Shown here in pieces: positions 38,029-52,809 of a stretch of 64,000 nt of DNA. A program made the position numbers and the translations under genes. The stretch spans positions 47,749,980-47,813,979 of the forward strand of contig NC_068575.1 of the NCBI RefSeq assembly GCF_025698545.1, written 5' to 3'. The notes beneath the pieces are model-generated. The model was given only the letters and a program-made list of their open reading frames with translations. It made no database searches and was not told the DNA's origin. The DNA is from Gossypium raimondii (lineage: Eukaryota; Streptophyta; Magnoliopsida; Malvales; Malvaceae). Position 1 is the stretch's first letter, and the number at the start of each line of letters is the position of its first letter.

Positions 38029-39860
38029 GTTGGAATCTAGTGTTTTAGTGTAGTTTTTCGCCATATGTAATACTAATTTTTCGAATAGATTGTTTTAATA
38101 AAATTCCATCATTCGCATTAATATCTTTTATATTTGTCTTCAACAATTTTTTTGCACACAAAACAAAATAAATAAGCAAATATTAGCTCATTGGTTATCT
38201 AATATTAAGTTGCATTATGTGGTCGGATCATAATGCAAGAAGACAACAATTGAGCAAATTGATTAAAATACTATTATGTCGTCTATTAAGTCCAAGTGGG
38301 AGATTCTTGTCTTGGGTATCGGAGCGGATAACTTCCAAAAGATAGAGACATAGATGTGATTGTTTGGACTAGCAATACATCAAACTGGACCCAAGCAGAA
38401 TAAATCCTAGATTTGTTTATGATTTTATTCATTTGTGACATTCATAGTGTGACTTACCTCAATACTGAGTAAGTGACAGACTATGTGTGCGTAACTCGTA
38501 TAATTTGATGTATTGAAAGCTTAAGTTCAATTGGTTATAGAGCTTACAGCTGGTATGTTGGGTATACGATTTCCGTATGACATAACTTCACTTATGATAG
38601 TGGAATTCATAGCCCAAGTAAAGGGTAAATGGTATCATCTTATTAGCATTACATGACAAATGAAAAATTAACATGATTATAATTCATTTGTCTAGAATGA
38701 ATAATTTAATTACTACATATTAGTAATTGACTTTTCCATGAAGGAAAATGTAATGATTATTATGAGATAAAATAAGATCAGATTGGGTGAACAAATCTAA
38801 CCCAAATAGATTGAGGATATCCTACGAGGGTAATACATATATGACAAGGCTATTGGATGAGCACTTAATAAGTAGCTTTTGTGATGGTATATAATAAGGA
38901 GAGCTTAGTCATGGTACTTTAGTGGAATGACTCCATGACTAAATAATCTTGTAATTAATAGACGAAAAGTTGAAACTTAATTACAAATTCTTTGAGCCCT
39001 AATTATATATGTTCAGTCAGGCTCTCCGCTAGCTCGGTATAACTTTGATGGCTTGCATTTAAATTGATGAGATAAAAAAATGAAAATGACAAATTAGAGA
39101 AATATAGTGCATATATCACTATTATCAATGAATACATTTTCTCGTTGTGAGCAAGAGATGGCTTGGAGATTAGATTTTTTAAATTATTATTTATTTGATT
39201 GTAATTAAATAATTAAAATTCAAAGTCATCGCAATTTTATCGAACAAGAAAATTAAATTAATTAAAATTAAAGAAATAATTAAAATTAAAATTAAAGAAA
39301 TAATTAAAATTAAATTAATTAGTCATCGCAATTTTATTGAACAAGAAAATTAAATTTCTTTACTCGGGTTTTGGTACGATAAAGTTGTCATGACTTTAAT
39401 GGAATTTAAATTAGGCTGAGAAAATAATTTAATTGAGTGAATTAATTAAATTTATTTTAAATAAATAATATTTTGGGAAAAGAAAACAAGTTATTGAATT
39501 GGCAAAATTATATATGTTGGTTTAAAGACTAGATAACACATATAATTGAACATGATATAATAAAAGACCCAATAAGCCCAAAATACACAGGATAGATAGC
39601 ACACAAAGTTCCCAAAAAGGGTGTGTGTCGTTCACCCCTAATAGTCCTAGTAGGACTATATGTTTTCTCTATAAATAGAGACCATTGGCTAGGTCAAACT
39701 GGCACTATACTAAGCGTCAACACTCTGTCAAATTTCTAAAAGATTTATTCTTCCAAATAAATTCTAATTTTGAAGAAGAGTTTTTTTTTTTTTTGGATTT
39801 CTAGCCTTTGAGAGTTATCGATATTCCCACTGAATATCAATAGAAAGTTTTCACAGTGTT
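38029..39860 (+). mobile_element. Copia-type LTR, plus orientation
   Basis: Begins GTTGGAATCTAGTGTTTTAG, matching the LTR starts at 40389 and 56176 on the minus strand. It includes TTGCACACAAAACAAAATAA and TATGTCGTCTATTAAGTCCA, a TATA box with CTCTATAAATAGAGACC at about 39668-39684, and runs to about 39860. The 3' end is approximate. No gag or pol is attached. Confidence 0.6.
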
Positions 39861-40389
39861 CATCAGTTCATGAATTAAATTATACAAGTCATGCATACAT
39901 AGTCCGCCATCCACTTAGGATTTAGGTATGCCACACTATGAACGTCACAAGTGAATAAAACAATAAACGAATTCAGGATCTATTCTTCTTGGATCCAATT
40001 CGATGTATTGTCAGTCCAGCCAGTCACATCTATGCAGTCTCTATCTTCTTGGAGTCATTTACTCCAATGCCTAAGACAAAACATTTCCCCAATTGGACTT
40101 GATAGACGACATATTAGTCTTTAAATCGATTTGCTCATTTTTTATTAGACTAAGGACATGTTTAGGTTTGTCTACTAATATAAGTTAATACCGCTTAATA
40201 TTAGTTTAAACATTAGACGATCAATGAGCAGCATTTGCTTCTATTTTGCTTTGCGTGCAAAAACCACATGAGGATAATCATACAAACTATATTAATGTAA
40301 TCAATGAATTTGTTTTATTAATCAATCTGTTCGAAAAAAATTACAAGTTTACAAATGAATATACTACACTCAGTGTACCAAATCCAACA
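39861..40389 (-). mobile_element. Copia LTR fragment, inverted relative to its neighbour
   Basis: Read from 40389 leftwards it starts TGTTGGATTTGG, then shares TTTTTGCACGCAAAGCAAAA, TATGTCGTCTATCAAGTCCA and GACTATGTATGCATGAC with the first about 450 bp of the plus-strand LTR at 38029. It is truncated at about 39861, where it meets the end of the other LTR. Confidence 0.7.
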
Positions 40390-41290
40390 GAGATTACTAA
40401 AGCCCTAAAGCAAATGCACCCAAATAAGTCACATGAACCTAGCAATATGTCTACTTTAATATACCAACATTATTGGCATATTATTAAAAGTGATGTCATT
40501 TATGCTTGGGGGTTTCAGCGAAGAAAATTCCTTGGCTAGTTGCAACTACACTTATATTAGCCATATCTCAAAAGCCTATTTCTAAACAAATATCCTAGTT
40601 TTGATTGATTAGTTTATACAATATAATATTGTTAAGGGGGGTCGACTCCTTTGGGAGAAGTCTCCAAAGTGTCGTCCATCGGGCATTCAATTAGGCTCTA
40701 AGCAATTGAATATATTGTCTTGAGCCCAGGATGGTCTAAGTTTTGTCTCCCAACTCCGCGGAGATCCCCGAGGGTTCATAGAATGGGAGCACCTTGGTTA
40801 GTGGAGAGAGTTCGTACCTGAAGGATGTGTAGATAATTAATTGTGAAGAATGCACGCATACTGAATATAACTACCAACAATGAATAAGTAGCCTTTTCAA
40901 GGAGACATAGGTGCTTCCACTCTATGAACCGTCGGGGGTTCTCCGTAGATTCGGGAGACAAAACTCGGACCATACCAAGCCCGGGACAATACCTTCGATT
41001 GTTAAGGGCCTAGTCGACTACCCAACGAATAACACTTCGGAAACTTCTCCTGAAGGACTCAACGCCCTCAAAAAATATATAACATAATCTCTAAAGTTTT
41101 GACCAATCATTTGAAGGCTATTTTACCTGTTTGTGTGAGCAAGAACCATAGTCTTTTTGTTCATAATTGTTTGATAGTAGATAATGTTGGTGCTGCTTAT
41201 GAATTTTCAAGGTTTTTCGATCAAAATATGTCAACCAAACATGGAAAGTTACATTGGTCTACCAAATGCAAGCTAAGTTGCAACTAAAGT
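40390..41290 (+). pseudogene. L1-type LINE reverse transcriptase fragment, split by a foldback element
   Basis: The left piece (about 40380-40610) reads PTEITKALKQMHPNKSHEPS then YQHYWHIIKSDV, typical of the start of plant L1 reverse transcriptase. The right piece (41072-41284) reads YNIISKVLTNHLKAILPVCV, then SKNHSLFVHNCLIVDNVGAA, the next conserved block (NRLK...FVP.R.I.DN). The foldback element at 40636-41069 sits between them. Stops and the lost catalytic region make it non-functional. Confidence 0.75.
40636..41069. mobile_element. Foldback/long-TIR element inserted in the LINE
   Basis: Two inverted arms of about 165 bp (40636-40800 and 40905-41069) share GGAGAAGT, TTTTGTCTCCC, CGGAGA.CCCCGA and GGTTCATAGA.TGG.AGCACC, around a loop of about 100 bp. 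The element is GC-rich and non-coding. The target duplication is not clear; Mutator-like or another foldback family is possible. Confidence 0.75.
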
Positions 41291-41399
41291 TATATATGGC
41301 CCATGTAATTGGCACTAACAGGGCCAATGAGATCATTTACCATCCTTATTTATGCCCTACGGATATGTGGTGGTAGTGGTTTGCCCTAGAAAAATTAGG

Positions 41400-43030
41400 T
41401 AACTATGAGTCTTCTTATATTCTACTAGAATTTCCAATACCTAGTTTCCAACCCACCCAATCTGTAATCAACTTTGGTGTCCTAAACACCCTTTCAAGTC
41501 AAAAAAGGATTCTTGCCCAAATATGCTTCTTGAAAGTCTGAGGCAAATAGAGTAAGAATCCTCCACCCATGTTTGCTTAGCTTCTTTAACTATACACACC
41601 TCTCAGTATTGTAGCCAACTATTCCCCCTTCTGATTTTGCTATGTCTCCACCAGTAGCTACTAATAATCTTGGTAGTCTTAACTATAAAAGACCTGAGTA
41701 ATTGAAAATAATCCATATAAATAAGTAGGGATGACTTGTGAAATTGCCTTAATAAATATTTCCTTACCCTTACTAGATAGGCTTCTAATGCCCCAAGTTA
41801 TGATTTTAGCTCTCAGCTTATACAATAGTATATGAAAAGTTCTTCTTGTGTTCCTTTCTACTATGGTTGGTAAACCTAAGCATCTCTCAAGGGTTCTTCT
41901 TGTGTTCCTTTCTACTATGGTTGGTAAACCTAAGCATCTCTCAAGGGCATTGGTTTGTTGAACCTCTAGTTTCTTTTTGACATTAACTTCAGCCTTTAGT
42001 GTTGTATTAGAACTAAAAAAGACCTCAGATTTATCAAAATCAACTTGTTGATCTAAACAAGTTGTACAAGACTAAATAATCCTTTTAATTCTTGTTTCCC
42101 TTACTAAAGTAAAGTCTTCGAAAATAACACTATCATTAGCAAAAAACTAGATGTGTCACACAGTCCATCTTTGCTTACTTGTATACCTTAAATTCTTTTA
42201 TCCCCATTGCTTTTTCTTAATAATGCAAAAAAAAAAATCTTCACTACAAAATAAAAATAGAAACGATGAAAGCGGATATCATTGGCGAAGACCTTTCCCT
42301 AACTGAAAGCTATTGGTACGATATCCATTAACCACCACAGTTAAGATACTAAGGTGACACATCTCATAGCGAATTTAACCTAGTTGTTTGCAAAACCTTT
42401 TTGTGCATGTTATACTATCCAAAAATCCCCATTCTACTGGGTTAGCGCAAATAAACCATCCCCCTTTCTTTGTTTTTCATAGCATGCATCATTTCAAAAG
42501 CTACTAACACATTATCAAAGATTAGTTGTCATGATATAAAAGCACTTTAGGACTCGATAATACAATCACAGATGGCATGCCTTAGTCTATTAACCAAAAC
42601 CTTTGAAATTATTTTTTATAAAACATTATAAAGACTTATAGGATGAAATTGGCTAATAAACTTAGGATTCTTGATCTTAAGAATAATAACAATATTTATA
42701 GAGTAAATATCAGGCAAATCCCTCCCTTCATTAAACACCTCCAAGCAAAAATTTAGAACCCCACTTTCAACTAAATGTCAGTAGTTCTAAAAAAGCATCG
42801 TAGGCAGTCGAGTCCAAGAGGATTTGGTGGGATGCATATTTTTAAGGCAGCCACCGCCTCGTCTTCTTAGAAGGATGAAGTCAAGTAGTTATCCATTTTT
42901 TCGATTACTTTGCTTGATACCCCATCTAGAACTTATGTAGAATTAGACTATCCTTGTGAGGTGAACAAATTTTGAAAATAGTCTAGAACAATTTGCATCA
43001 ATTCTTCGTCTTGTTTTTATGTTGATGCTT
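41400..43030 (-). pseudogene. Second L1-type LINE reverse transcriptase pseudogene
   Basis: On the minus strand, from 43030 to 41400, successive frames give PDIYSINIVIILKIKNPKF, PISLYNVL, KIISKVLVNRLRHAI, QLIFDNVLVAFEMMHAMKNK, then KSEVFFSSN-like, RCLGLPTIVERNTRR, KLRAKIITWGIRSLSSKGKE and IFIKAISQVIPTYLYGLFSI. These are consecutive blocks of a plant L1 ORF2 reverse transcriptase and downstream region. Many stops and frameshifts. Orientation is opposite to the LINE fragment at 40390. A 54-bp tandem duplication lies inside. Confidence 0.8.
41840..41947. repeat. Perfect 54-bp tandem duplication within the LINE
   Basis: TTCTTCTTGTGTTCC...CTCTCAAGGG is present at 41840-41893 and repeated without change at 41894-41947. 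The unit is 18 codons long and covers the LGLPT motif of the reverse transcriptase. Confidence 0.95.
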
Positions 43031-43652
43031 TGTAAGTATATTTGTATAGTTGAAACCAAAATCAAAATTTCATTTATATATTAAATCAAAATTAAATTTA
43101 TATTTATACAATTGCACCAAAATAAAATTTTGAAATCACATTCTACATCAAATCAAAATTTAATGTAATTTTAAGATTTATTTGAAATTTGGTATAATTA
43201 AAACAATATTTTGTTACATTTAAATTTTAAGGCAAAACAAAAGACTTTGGTCCGTACGTCCCCTTCCCAATTCCGACCACTAATTTTAGAACAAAAAAAC
43301 ACATACAAGTTGACCCCATTCTCACTTCTTCCGACCTCCGTTGCCTCCCTCTCCTTCTTCTCCCCTGTCATTTTCCTTCTCTACGCTACTATCACTTATT
43401 TTAATTATTATTACATGGTCCTGGTTTAATGTCTTTTCGATTTATTGTCGCCATTTCCATTTGTTGAGCTAAACTATTATTTATTGGCCTCTCTTGGATC
43501 TCATTCATTCAGCTTTAAAATATAAATTCTTCTAAATGCATAATTAATAAATTCACGTACGTCCACCGTCTGTCCCTCCTTCCCTCCTTTCTCTCTTAAA
43601 GACTTATGAGCTTGTTTTTCAGGGTATTTTCTTTTTTGTGTTTGATTCAGCA

Positions 43653-44909
43653 ATGGCTTACCAGTACCAGCCATGTTTTTTCCTTCTTTTTCTGCTGTTT
43701 TCCGTCAATGCGTCTGTTCTAGCATTTCAGCAACGACCCAAGATCAGCGCCGTTGATCTGGCGGCGCTGTCAGCGATCAAAGACAGTCTGACAGACATTC
43801 CAGGCTCAAGATTCTTCTCCACTTGGGACTTCACCGCACCAGATCCTTGCTCCTCATTCACCGGCGTCACCTGCGGTTTCAACGACCGAGTCACCATTCT
43901 GTCGCTCGGCACTGGCCTTTCCGACTCGCCTGGCCTCGCTGGCTCCCTCTCCCCCGCTCTTTCCAACCTTACCCAGCTAACCCAACTCATCCTCTTCCCT
44001 GGTCTCGTCACCGGTCCCATCCCCCCCCAACTGGGTCAACTCACTAGTCTTCGAGTCATTTCCTTGACCAACAACCGCTTAACAGGACCCATACCACCCT
44101 CCTTTTCTACTCTCCCCTTCTTGCACACTCTGGATCTGAGTTCAAACCGGCTCACCGGGTCCATCCCGCCAGGCCTCACGAAGCTTCCATCTTTAAAAGT
44201 CATGGTGTTGAGCTGGAACGAGTTAACAGGGGAGTTACCCAGAACAGTGTCGGCGCAGTTATTACACTTAGATTTGAAGAAGAACAAGATCAGCGGACCG
44301 TTGCCAAGGTTACCGTCAACTGTCCGTTACTTGTCAGTGTCGGAGAACTGGATGTGGGGCCCACTCAAGGCCCTGGAATCGCTATCCGAGTTAGTGTACC
44401 TGGACGTTAGCATGAACCAATTCAGTGGGCCCATCCCGTCTTCACTCTTCTTAAACCCCTCCCTCACTTCACTGTTTTTGCAACGGAACAATTTATCGGG
44501 TGGCCTCCCATCATCAATCAAGATGGACCCCACCTTCCAATCCTACGGCGGCAAGGGATCCATCGTGGACTTGAGCCATAACTTCATCACGGGGGATATA
44601 ACCCCCTTCTTGGCTGGGGTGGAGACTCTCTTCTTGAACAATAACCATCTCACTGGGTCTGTACCTGAGGAGTACGTGAAAAGCGTGTACGACGGCACCA
44701 CCAAAACTTTGTATTTGCAGCATAACTATCTATCCGGATTCCCATTACCTCAAGGTTCCACTCTGCCTGATACCGTCTCCTTGTGCTTGTCCTATAATTG
44801 CATGGTGCCGCCCGTTGGGATATCAGCCTGCCCGGCCAGTGCCGGAAGCCAGCCCTCCAGGCCGCAATCGCAATGTTCCGTATTCACCCATCGTGGCTCC
44901 ACCAACTGA
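43653..44909 (+). CDS. Secreted leucine-rich-repeat protein (receptor-like, no kinase)
   Basis: Intronless, 418 residues. Signal peptide at about 1-24 (MAYQYQPCFFLLFLLFSVNA...), then an LRR N-terminal cap with the DPCSSFTGVTC pair of cysteines, and about ten plant-type LRRs (LxxLxLxxNxLTGxIPxx) over residues 75-370. The C-terminal cap has SLCLSYNCMVPP and a final Cys near QC. There is no transmembrane helix, GPI-like tail or kinase, so it is probably apoplastic. From memory it resembles the Arabidopsis At4g03010/At1g03440 group, which shares the SLC...YNCMVPPV ending; no function is established there that I can cite. The start is ATG 43653 in a good context (AGCAATGGC); an in-frame GTG at 43638 is not credible. 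The coding part is markedly GC-richer than its surroundings. Confidence 0.9.
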   Translation: MAYQYQPCFFLLFLLFSVNASVLAFQQRPKISAVDLAALSAIKDSLTDIPGSRFFSTWDFTAPDPCSSFTGVTCGFNDRVTILSLGTGLSDSPGLAGSLSPALSNLTQLTQLILFPGLVTGPIPPQLGQLTSLRVISLTNNRLTGPIPPSFSTLPFLHTLDLSSNRLTGSIPPGLTKLPSLKVMVLSWNELTGELPRTVSAQLLHLDLKKNKISGPLPRLPSTVRYLSVSENWMWGPLKALESLSELVYLDVSMNQFSGPIPSSLFLNPSLTSLFLQRNNLSGGLPSSIKMDPTFQSYGGKGSIVDLSHNFITGDITPFLAGVETLFLNNNHLTGSVPEEYVKSVYDGTTKTLYLQHNYLSGFPLPQGSTLPDTVSLCLSYNCMVPPVGISACPASAGSQPSRPQSQCSVFTHRGSTN

Positions 44910-46304
44910 CATCAGGATAAGGTGGATATGGTTATACGTTTCACATTACTAGAAGCAATATTAAGAGTGTGTGTAACTTATATTACTACCATATAGGTAT
45001 TTTTTTTTTTAATTTATATAATTTGTTTTAAGGATGAGTTATATAAAAAGTGAAAAAGAAAGGTTTTATTAGCAGCCCTGCTTCTCTTATACTTAACCCC
45101 TCCCCACCCCTCAATGTAATCGTATTTTATTTGGGTTACTTTTTTTTATTATAAATTTTGACTTGACTTGTTAATAATTCATAGTTTTTAATATATTTAT
45201 TTTGTTTGATATTGATTTCATACGAAAATTTAATAAATTCCGCTGCTATGATTTCATACATCAAGGATGATGTAGGTGGTCACTTATTTGGGATGTCCGA
45301 GGGAGTTTTAGAAACCAATGAGTGAATGTTGGTTAAAGTGAGTGGGTGCTGCGCACTGTCCATATCATTCACCGCTCTGTTAACATCTCTTGCAACTTGC
45401 AATCTAATTTGTAACCAAATACAATTATAGTTATAACATAAAAATAAAATTTTCAGTTCAATTATAATAAATAAAGTTCTTTGAACCCCATATAATGGTT
45501 TGATGGTTAAGAATGTTCAGCACTCTATGTGTAGCGTTTATTGTTCGGGCTTTACCCTATTATTATAATTTATGAAAATCCTTTTTTACATTGAATGTGA
45601 CAAAAGTTAGTTTTAATCATTTAAAAGAATAAAAGACCTAAATACTTGACTTTTATTTCCTTTTAATTATATATATATATTGCTAATATCATTTGAGTTG
45701 AAGCTTTGATAAATAAATAAAGAAAATATAAACCAACAGAAATGAGTTGTAAAAGAGAAATATAGGTTTTTATATAATTAAAAATCAAAAAGGAAGAGAA
45801 AGTAAATTAGTGAGAAAAGGGGAAAATGACATAAGCGAAGGAGAGGGAGACAAGCGGGCCAACCGTCAAAACTTTGAAACCAATCCATAACCGGATTGGA
45901 TTAGATTCTACTCAAAAAAATATTTAATAAATCCGAGAAATAATTTGAGTTTGAGTCGAATTGAATTTTAAAATTCGAATCATTTGAATAACAAATTTGT
46001 GTAAATATCCATTTATTCCTTGTCAATTTTTTTAAAAAAAAAAATCTCATTATATCTGCTCTTTTTAATACAATATCTAGAACTACCCACAGACAATATT
46101 ATTATTAACAATAAGCTACCGTTAGGCTCTGAACAATGTGTAAATTACAGGAAAAAGTAAGCACCCACATTCACATGATTTTACAACACGAGTGAGTTCC
46201 CTAAACCCTTAACACCAGAAAACAATGAAAGCCTAACTTATACAACATATGCAATATGAAATACCACCTTCAAAGAAAAATAAAAAATATTCAACCACTA
46301 AGTC
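44910..46304. other. Intergenic region between convergent LRR and HEMF genes
   Basis: Holds the 3' ends of two convergent genes. At about 45490-45600, ATGGTTTGATGGTTAAGAAT followed by TTGTTCGGGC resembles the A and B boxes of a tRNA-derived SINE. AT-rich elsewhere. No gene seen. Confidence 0.4.
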
Positions 46305-50363
<4,059 letters not shown>

Positions 50364-50465
50364 TGCAAAGGATGAAAACGCCAAAACCGCAAACAAAAAC
50401 TTAAAAAAGAACACTTAAGGATGAATTGGGAACAAAAATCAGTTGGAGTTAGAACGAGAGAGAGA

Positions 50466-50501
50466 TCATATAAAAAGGGAAAAGCGTAGGAGTCGGCCCA
50501 C
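50466..50501 (-). promoter_or_regulatory. Core promoter of the HEMF gene
   Basis: Read on the minus strand, a TATA-like CTTTTTATATGATC (about 50466-50479) lies about 105 bp upstream of the ATG. A site II motif TGGGCC (50501-50496) lies just upstream of that. Confidence 0.55.
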
Positions 50502-50559
50502 AGTGTGCGAATGGTTCCGCCATTGGTATTTTAGAGTTACTCTACTGATTTAGTCAAAA

Positions 50560-52079
50560 CCCACCACCCTCCCCAAGCAAACAAACCATCCATTGGATTT
50601 CATTTTCCGCTCGACTCATCTCTCTCTTTTTTATATTACCATCTAAACTTCTTACTTAATTATTTATTTTATATTATATTTTAAACTCTTTTTTTTTTTG
50701 TTTAATAACTTATTTTTATTCTATTTTTGCAATTTTCGTCTTTCAAATTTAATTCTCACAATTGTTTTTTTATTTATTCACTCAACCTATTTAAATTTTT
50801 TTATTTGGGTACTTAATTTTTTTATCACAACAAAAGGTACATAAATTATTCTTTTCCTAAGTTAATACATTAGTTAGTCAAATTGTTACATTTTCAGTCA
50901 AACCGTTAAGTTTTTAAAAAGAGTCTTAACCTATAAATTGGTGCCTAAAATATGTTTTTTTTTCTCATTTTCATACTTAAATACTTTTAAATAAAAATAA
51001 AAATATATTTAAAATAGAGAAAATTGCTTTAACTATTTTTTTAACTTGGTTCAATCAGCATGTATCGGTTCGAACCTCACCTTCTTGCTAATACTCCATT
51101 GGTTCCCAATCCAATAGGTCTAGTTTTGGAAACATTGGTTTTGATCAATGAATTAACTTTTTCTATCCCATCAAGTAAAGCAAGTAGGCAATTAAGTTCA
51201 ACAACAAAATTAATTGCTAGCATCACGATCTCGGAAGGATAAATTTTGAGTATTGTTGGAATTGCTAAACATTATAAAGCAAAAAAAAGGGAAAAAAAAA
51301 GAGAAAACAATTTGTCACCAAAGTAGCAACTTGGGGAAAAAAGATAGTTTAAGTATCACTTGTGACAAAAAATTTAGAAAAATAATAATTTAAGTATCAA
51401 TTTGTGGGTTAAATCTTTTTATATATTAAATCATCTCAATACTTACAACTATTCTGCTCGATTTGGATACTTTTATCTCAACCCCCACATAACATGATTT
51501 CCACTATTGGGATATTATCTTGATCTCAAGTCTAATGGATGTGGACGTCTTCTTCTTCATAAAACTTAAGATTGACCTCCACACTATAAGCGTGGAGGTT
51601 ATTGTCGGATTTCTGCTACACCTTCCTCTATAAATGCATTTTAAACATTTTAAATTGAAACATTTAATAAATGCTCGTTCAACCTAATCAAGTTTGACTC
51701 CAAATTTAATCGAAATCAACTTTGCTCTTTTGATTTAGATGCCTTGAGTGAACATTGTCTTTTATAAGTGTTTAAGCATTTTTTTAAATAAAAAAACTTC
51801 TACACTAACTGTAAATAAGGTTAATGCGATTTTAATAAAAGCTATTTAGGGTTAATCTAAATGATGCTATTGAAAGTGGTAGTGAGTTGGTTTGTGTACC
51901 GGTTAGGATGTTGATGTTATGATTTGTTGTTTATAAATGCTATATTAACTTTCTTTTGAATTTTCCTTAAAAAGTAAATAAATAATTTTAATTTATTTGA
52001 TAGAATAAAATAAAATTATAAAATTAAACAAACAAATTATATAGAATCTAATATAATTAAACAAATACATGGCACAAAC
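50560..52079. other. AT-rich intergenic stretch
   Basis: No supported gene. A partial inverted pair (AAGATTGACCTCCACACTAT and AAGCGTGGAGGTTATTG, 51568-51606) forms a short hairpin. The rest is T-rich. Confidence 0.4.
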
Positions 52080-52640
52080 CTATATGATCATACGTTCGAT
52101 GGTAGCACTACTTAACCAAATATTGAGCTTAATCTTGATCTTCATTGAGGTAGAAAAATAAACTCATCACCTAAGTGTCTCATCGGTGAGTAATAATGTA
52201 ATAAATTCGAAGAAAAATTCAAGATGACATCTTTCCATTATTTTAACTTATATATTAGGATTAGTAATTACTTAATTTGGTTTAATTAAAATTAAGTAAA
52301 CTTAATTGACTTAAACCATCATTAACTAAATACAAGTGGAATCTTCCATCATCAAGCACTAACATATATTTCAAAATGGTTTAATTTTCATTTTAACATT
52401 TGGTTAATTGCAATTTAAATCCTTAAGTTTCGCCAATTAAAAATCTATAGAGATAAGACTTTTACAATTTAGTCCCTGTACCCTAATTAAGCAATTAATT
52501 TAACAAATTATCGAACCAAACTTTAATAAACTATTATGCTAACTCTATAAGTATTTATATTTAATATTTACAGATCTGGTTTACGAAAATAGGGTTCCAA
52601 AATCGCCTTTTTCAGTACCACTGAAAATTGGGTTGTCACA
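52080..52640 (-). mobile_element. Truncated gypsy LTR start
   Basis: Reading from 52640 on the minus strand gives TGTGACAACCCAATTTTCAG, a typical gypsy LTR start. 52230-52500 shares long stretches with 58740-58960 of the LTR at 56213-58984 (for example AAGTGGAATCTTYCATCATC and CTTTTACAATTTAGTCC). The left end is lost near 52080. It cut into the copia LTR that resumes at 52641. Confidence 0.55.
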
Positions 52641-52809
52641 CGATATCATTTACCATTTATTGCGCTATGAATTCCACTATTGTAAATGAAGCTATGCCAT
52701 GTAAAAGTCATATACCCAATGTACCAACTTCCAACTCTAATATCAATTGAACTCAGGCTTTCAGTACATCAAAGTATTTGAGTCAAGTACATGCACGCAT
52801 AGTCAATCA

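Noticed and set aside
43727-44723. Several antisense and shifted frames across the LRR gene
   Set aside because: They are shadows of the 418-residue LRR coding sequence, with no independent start context or homology.
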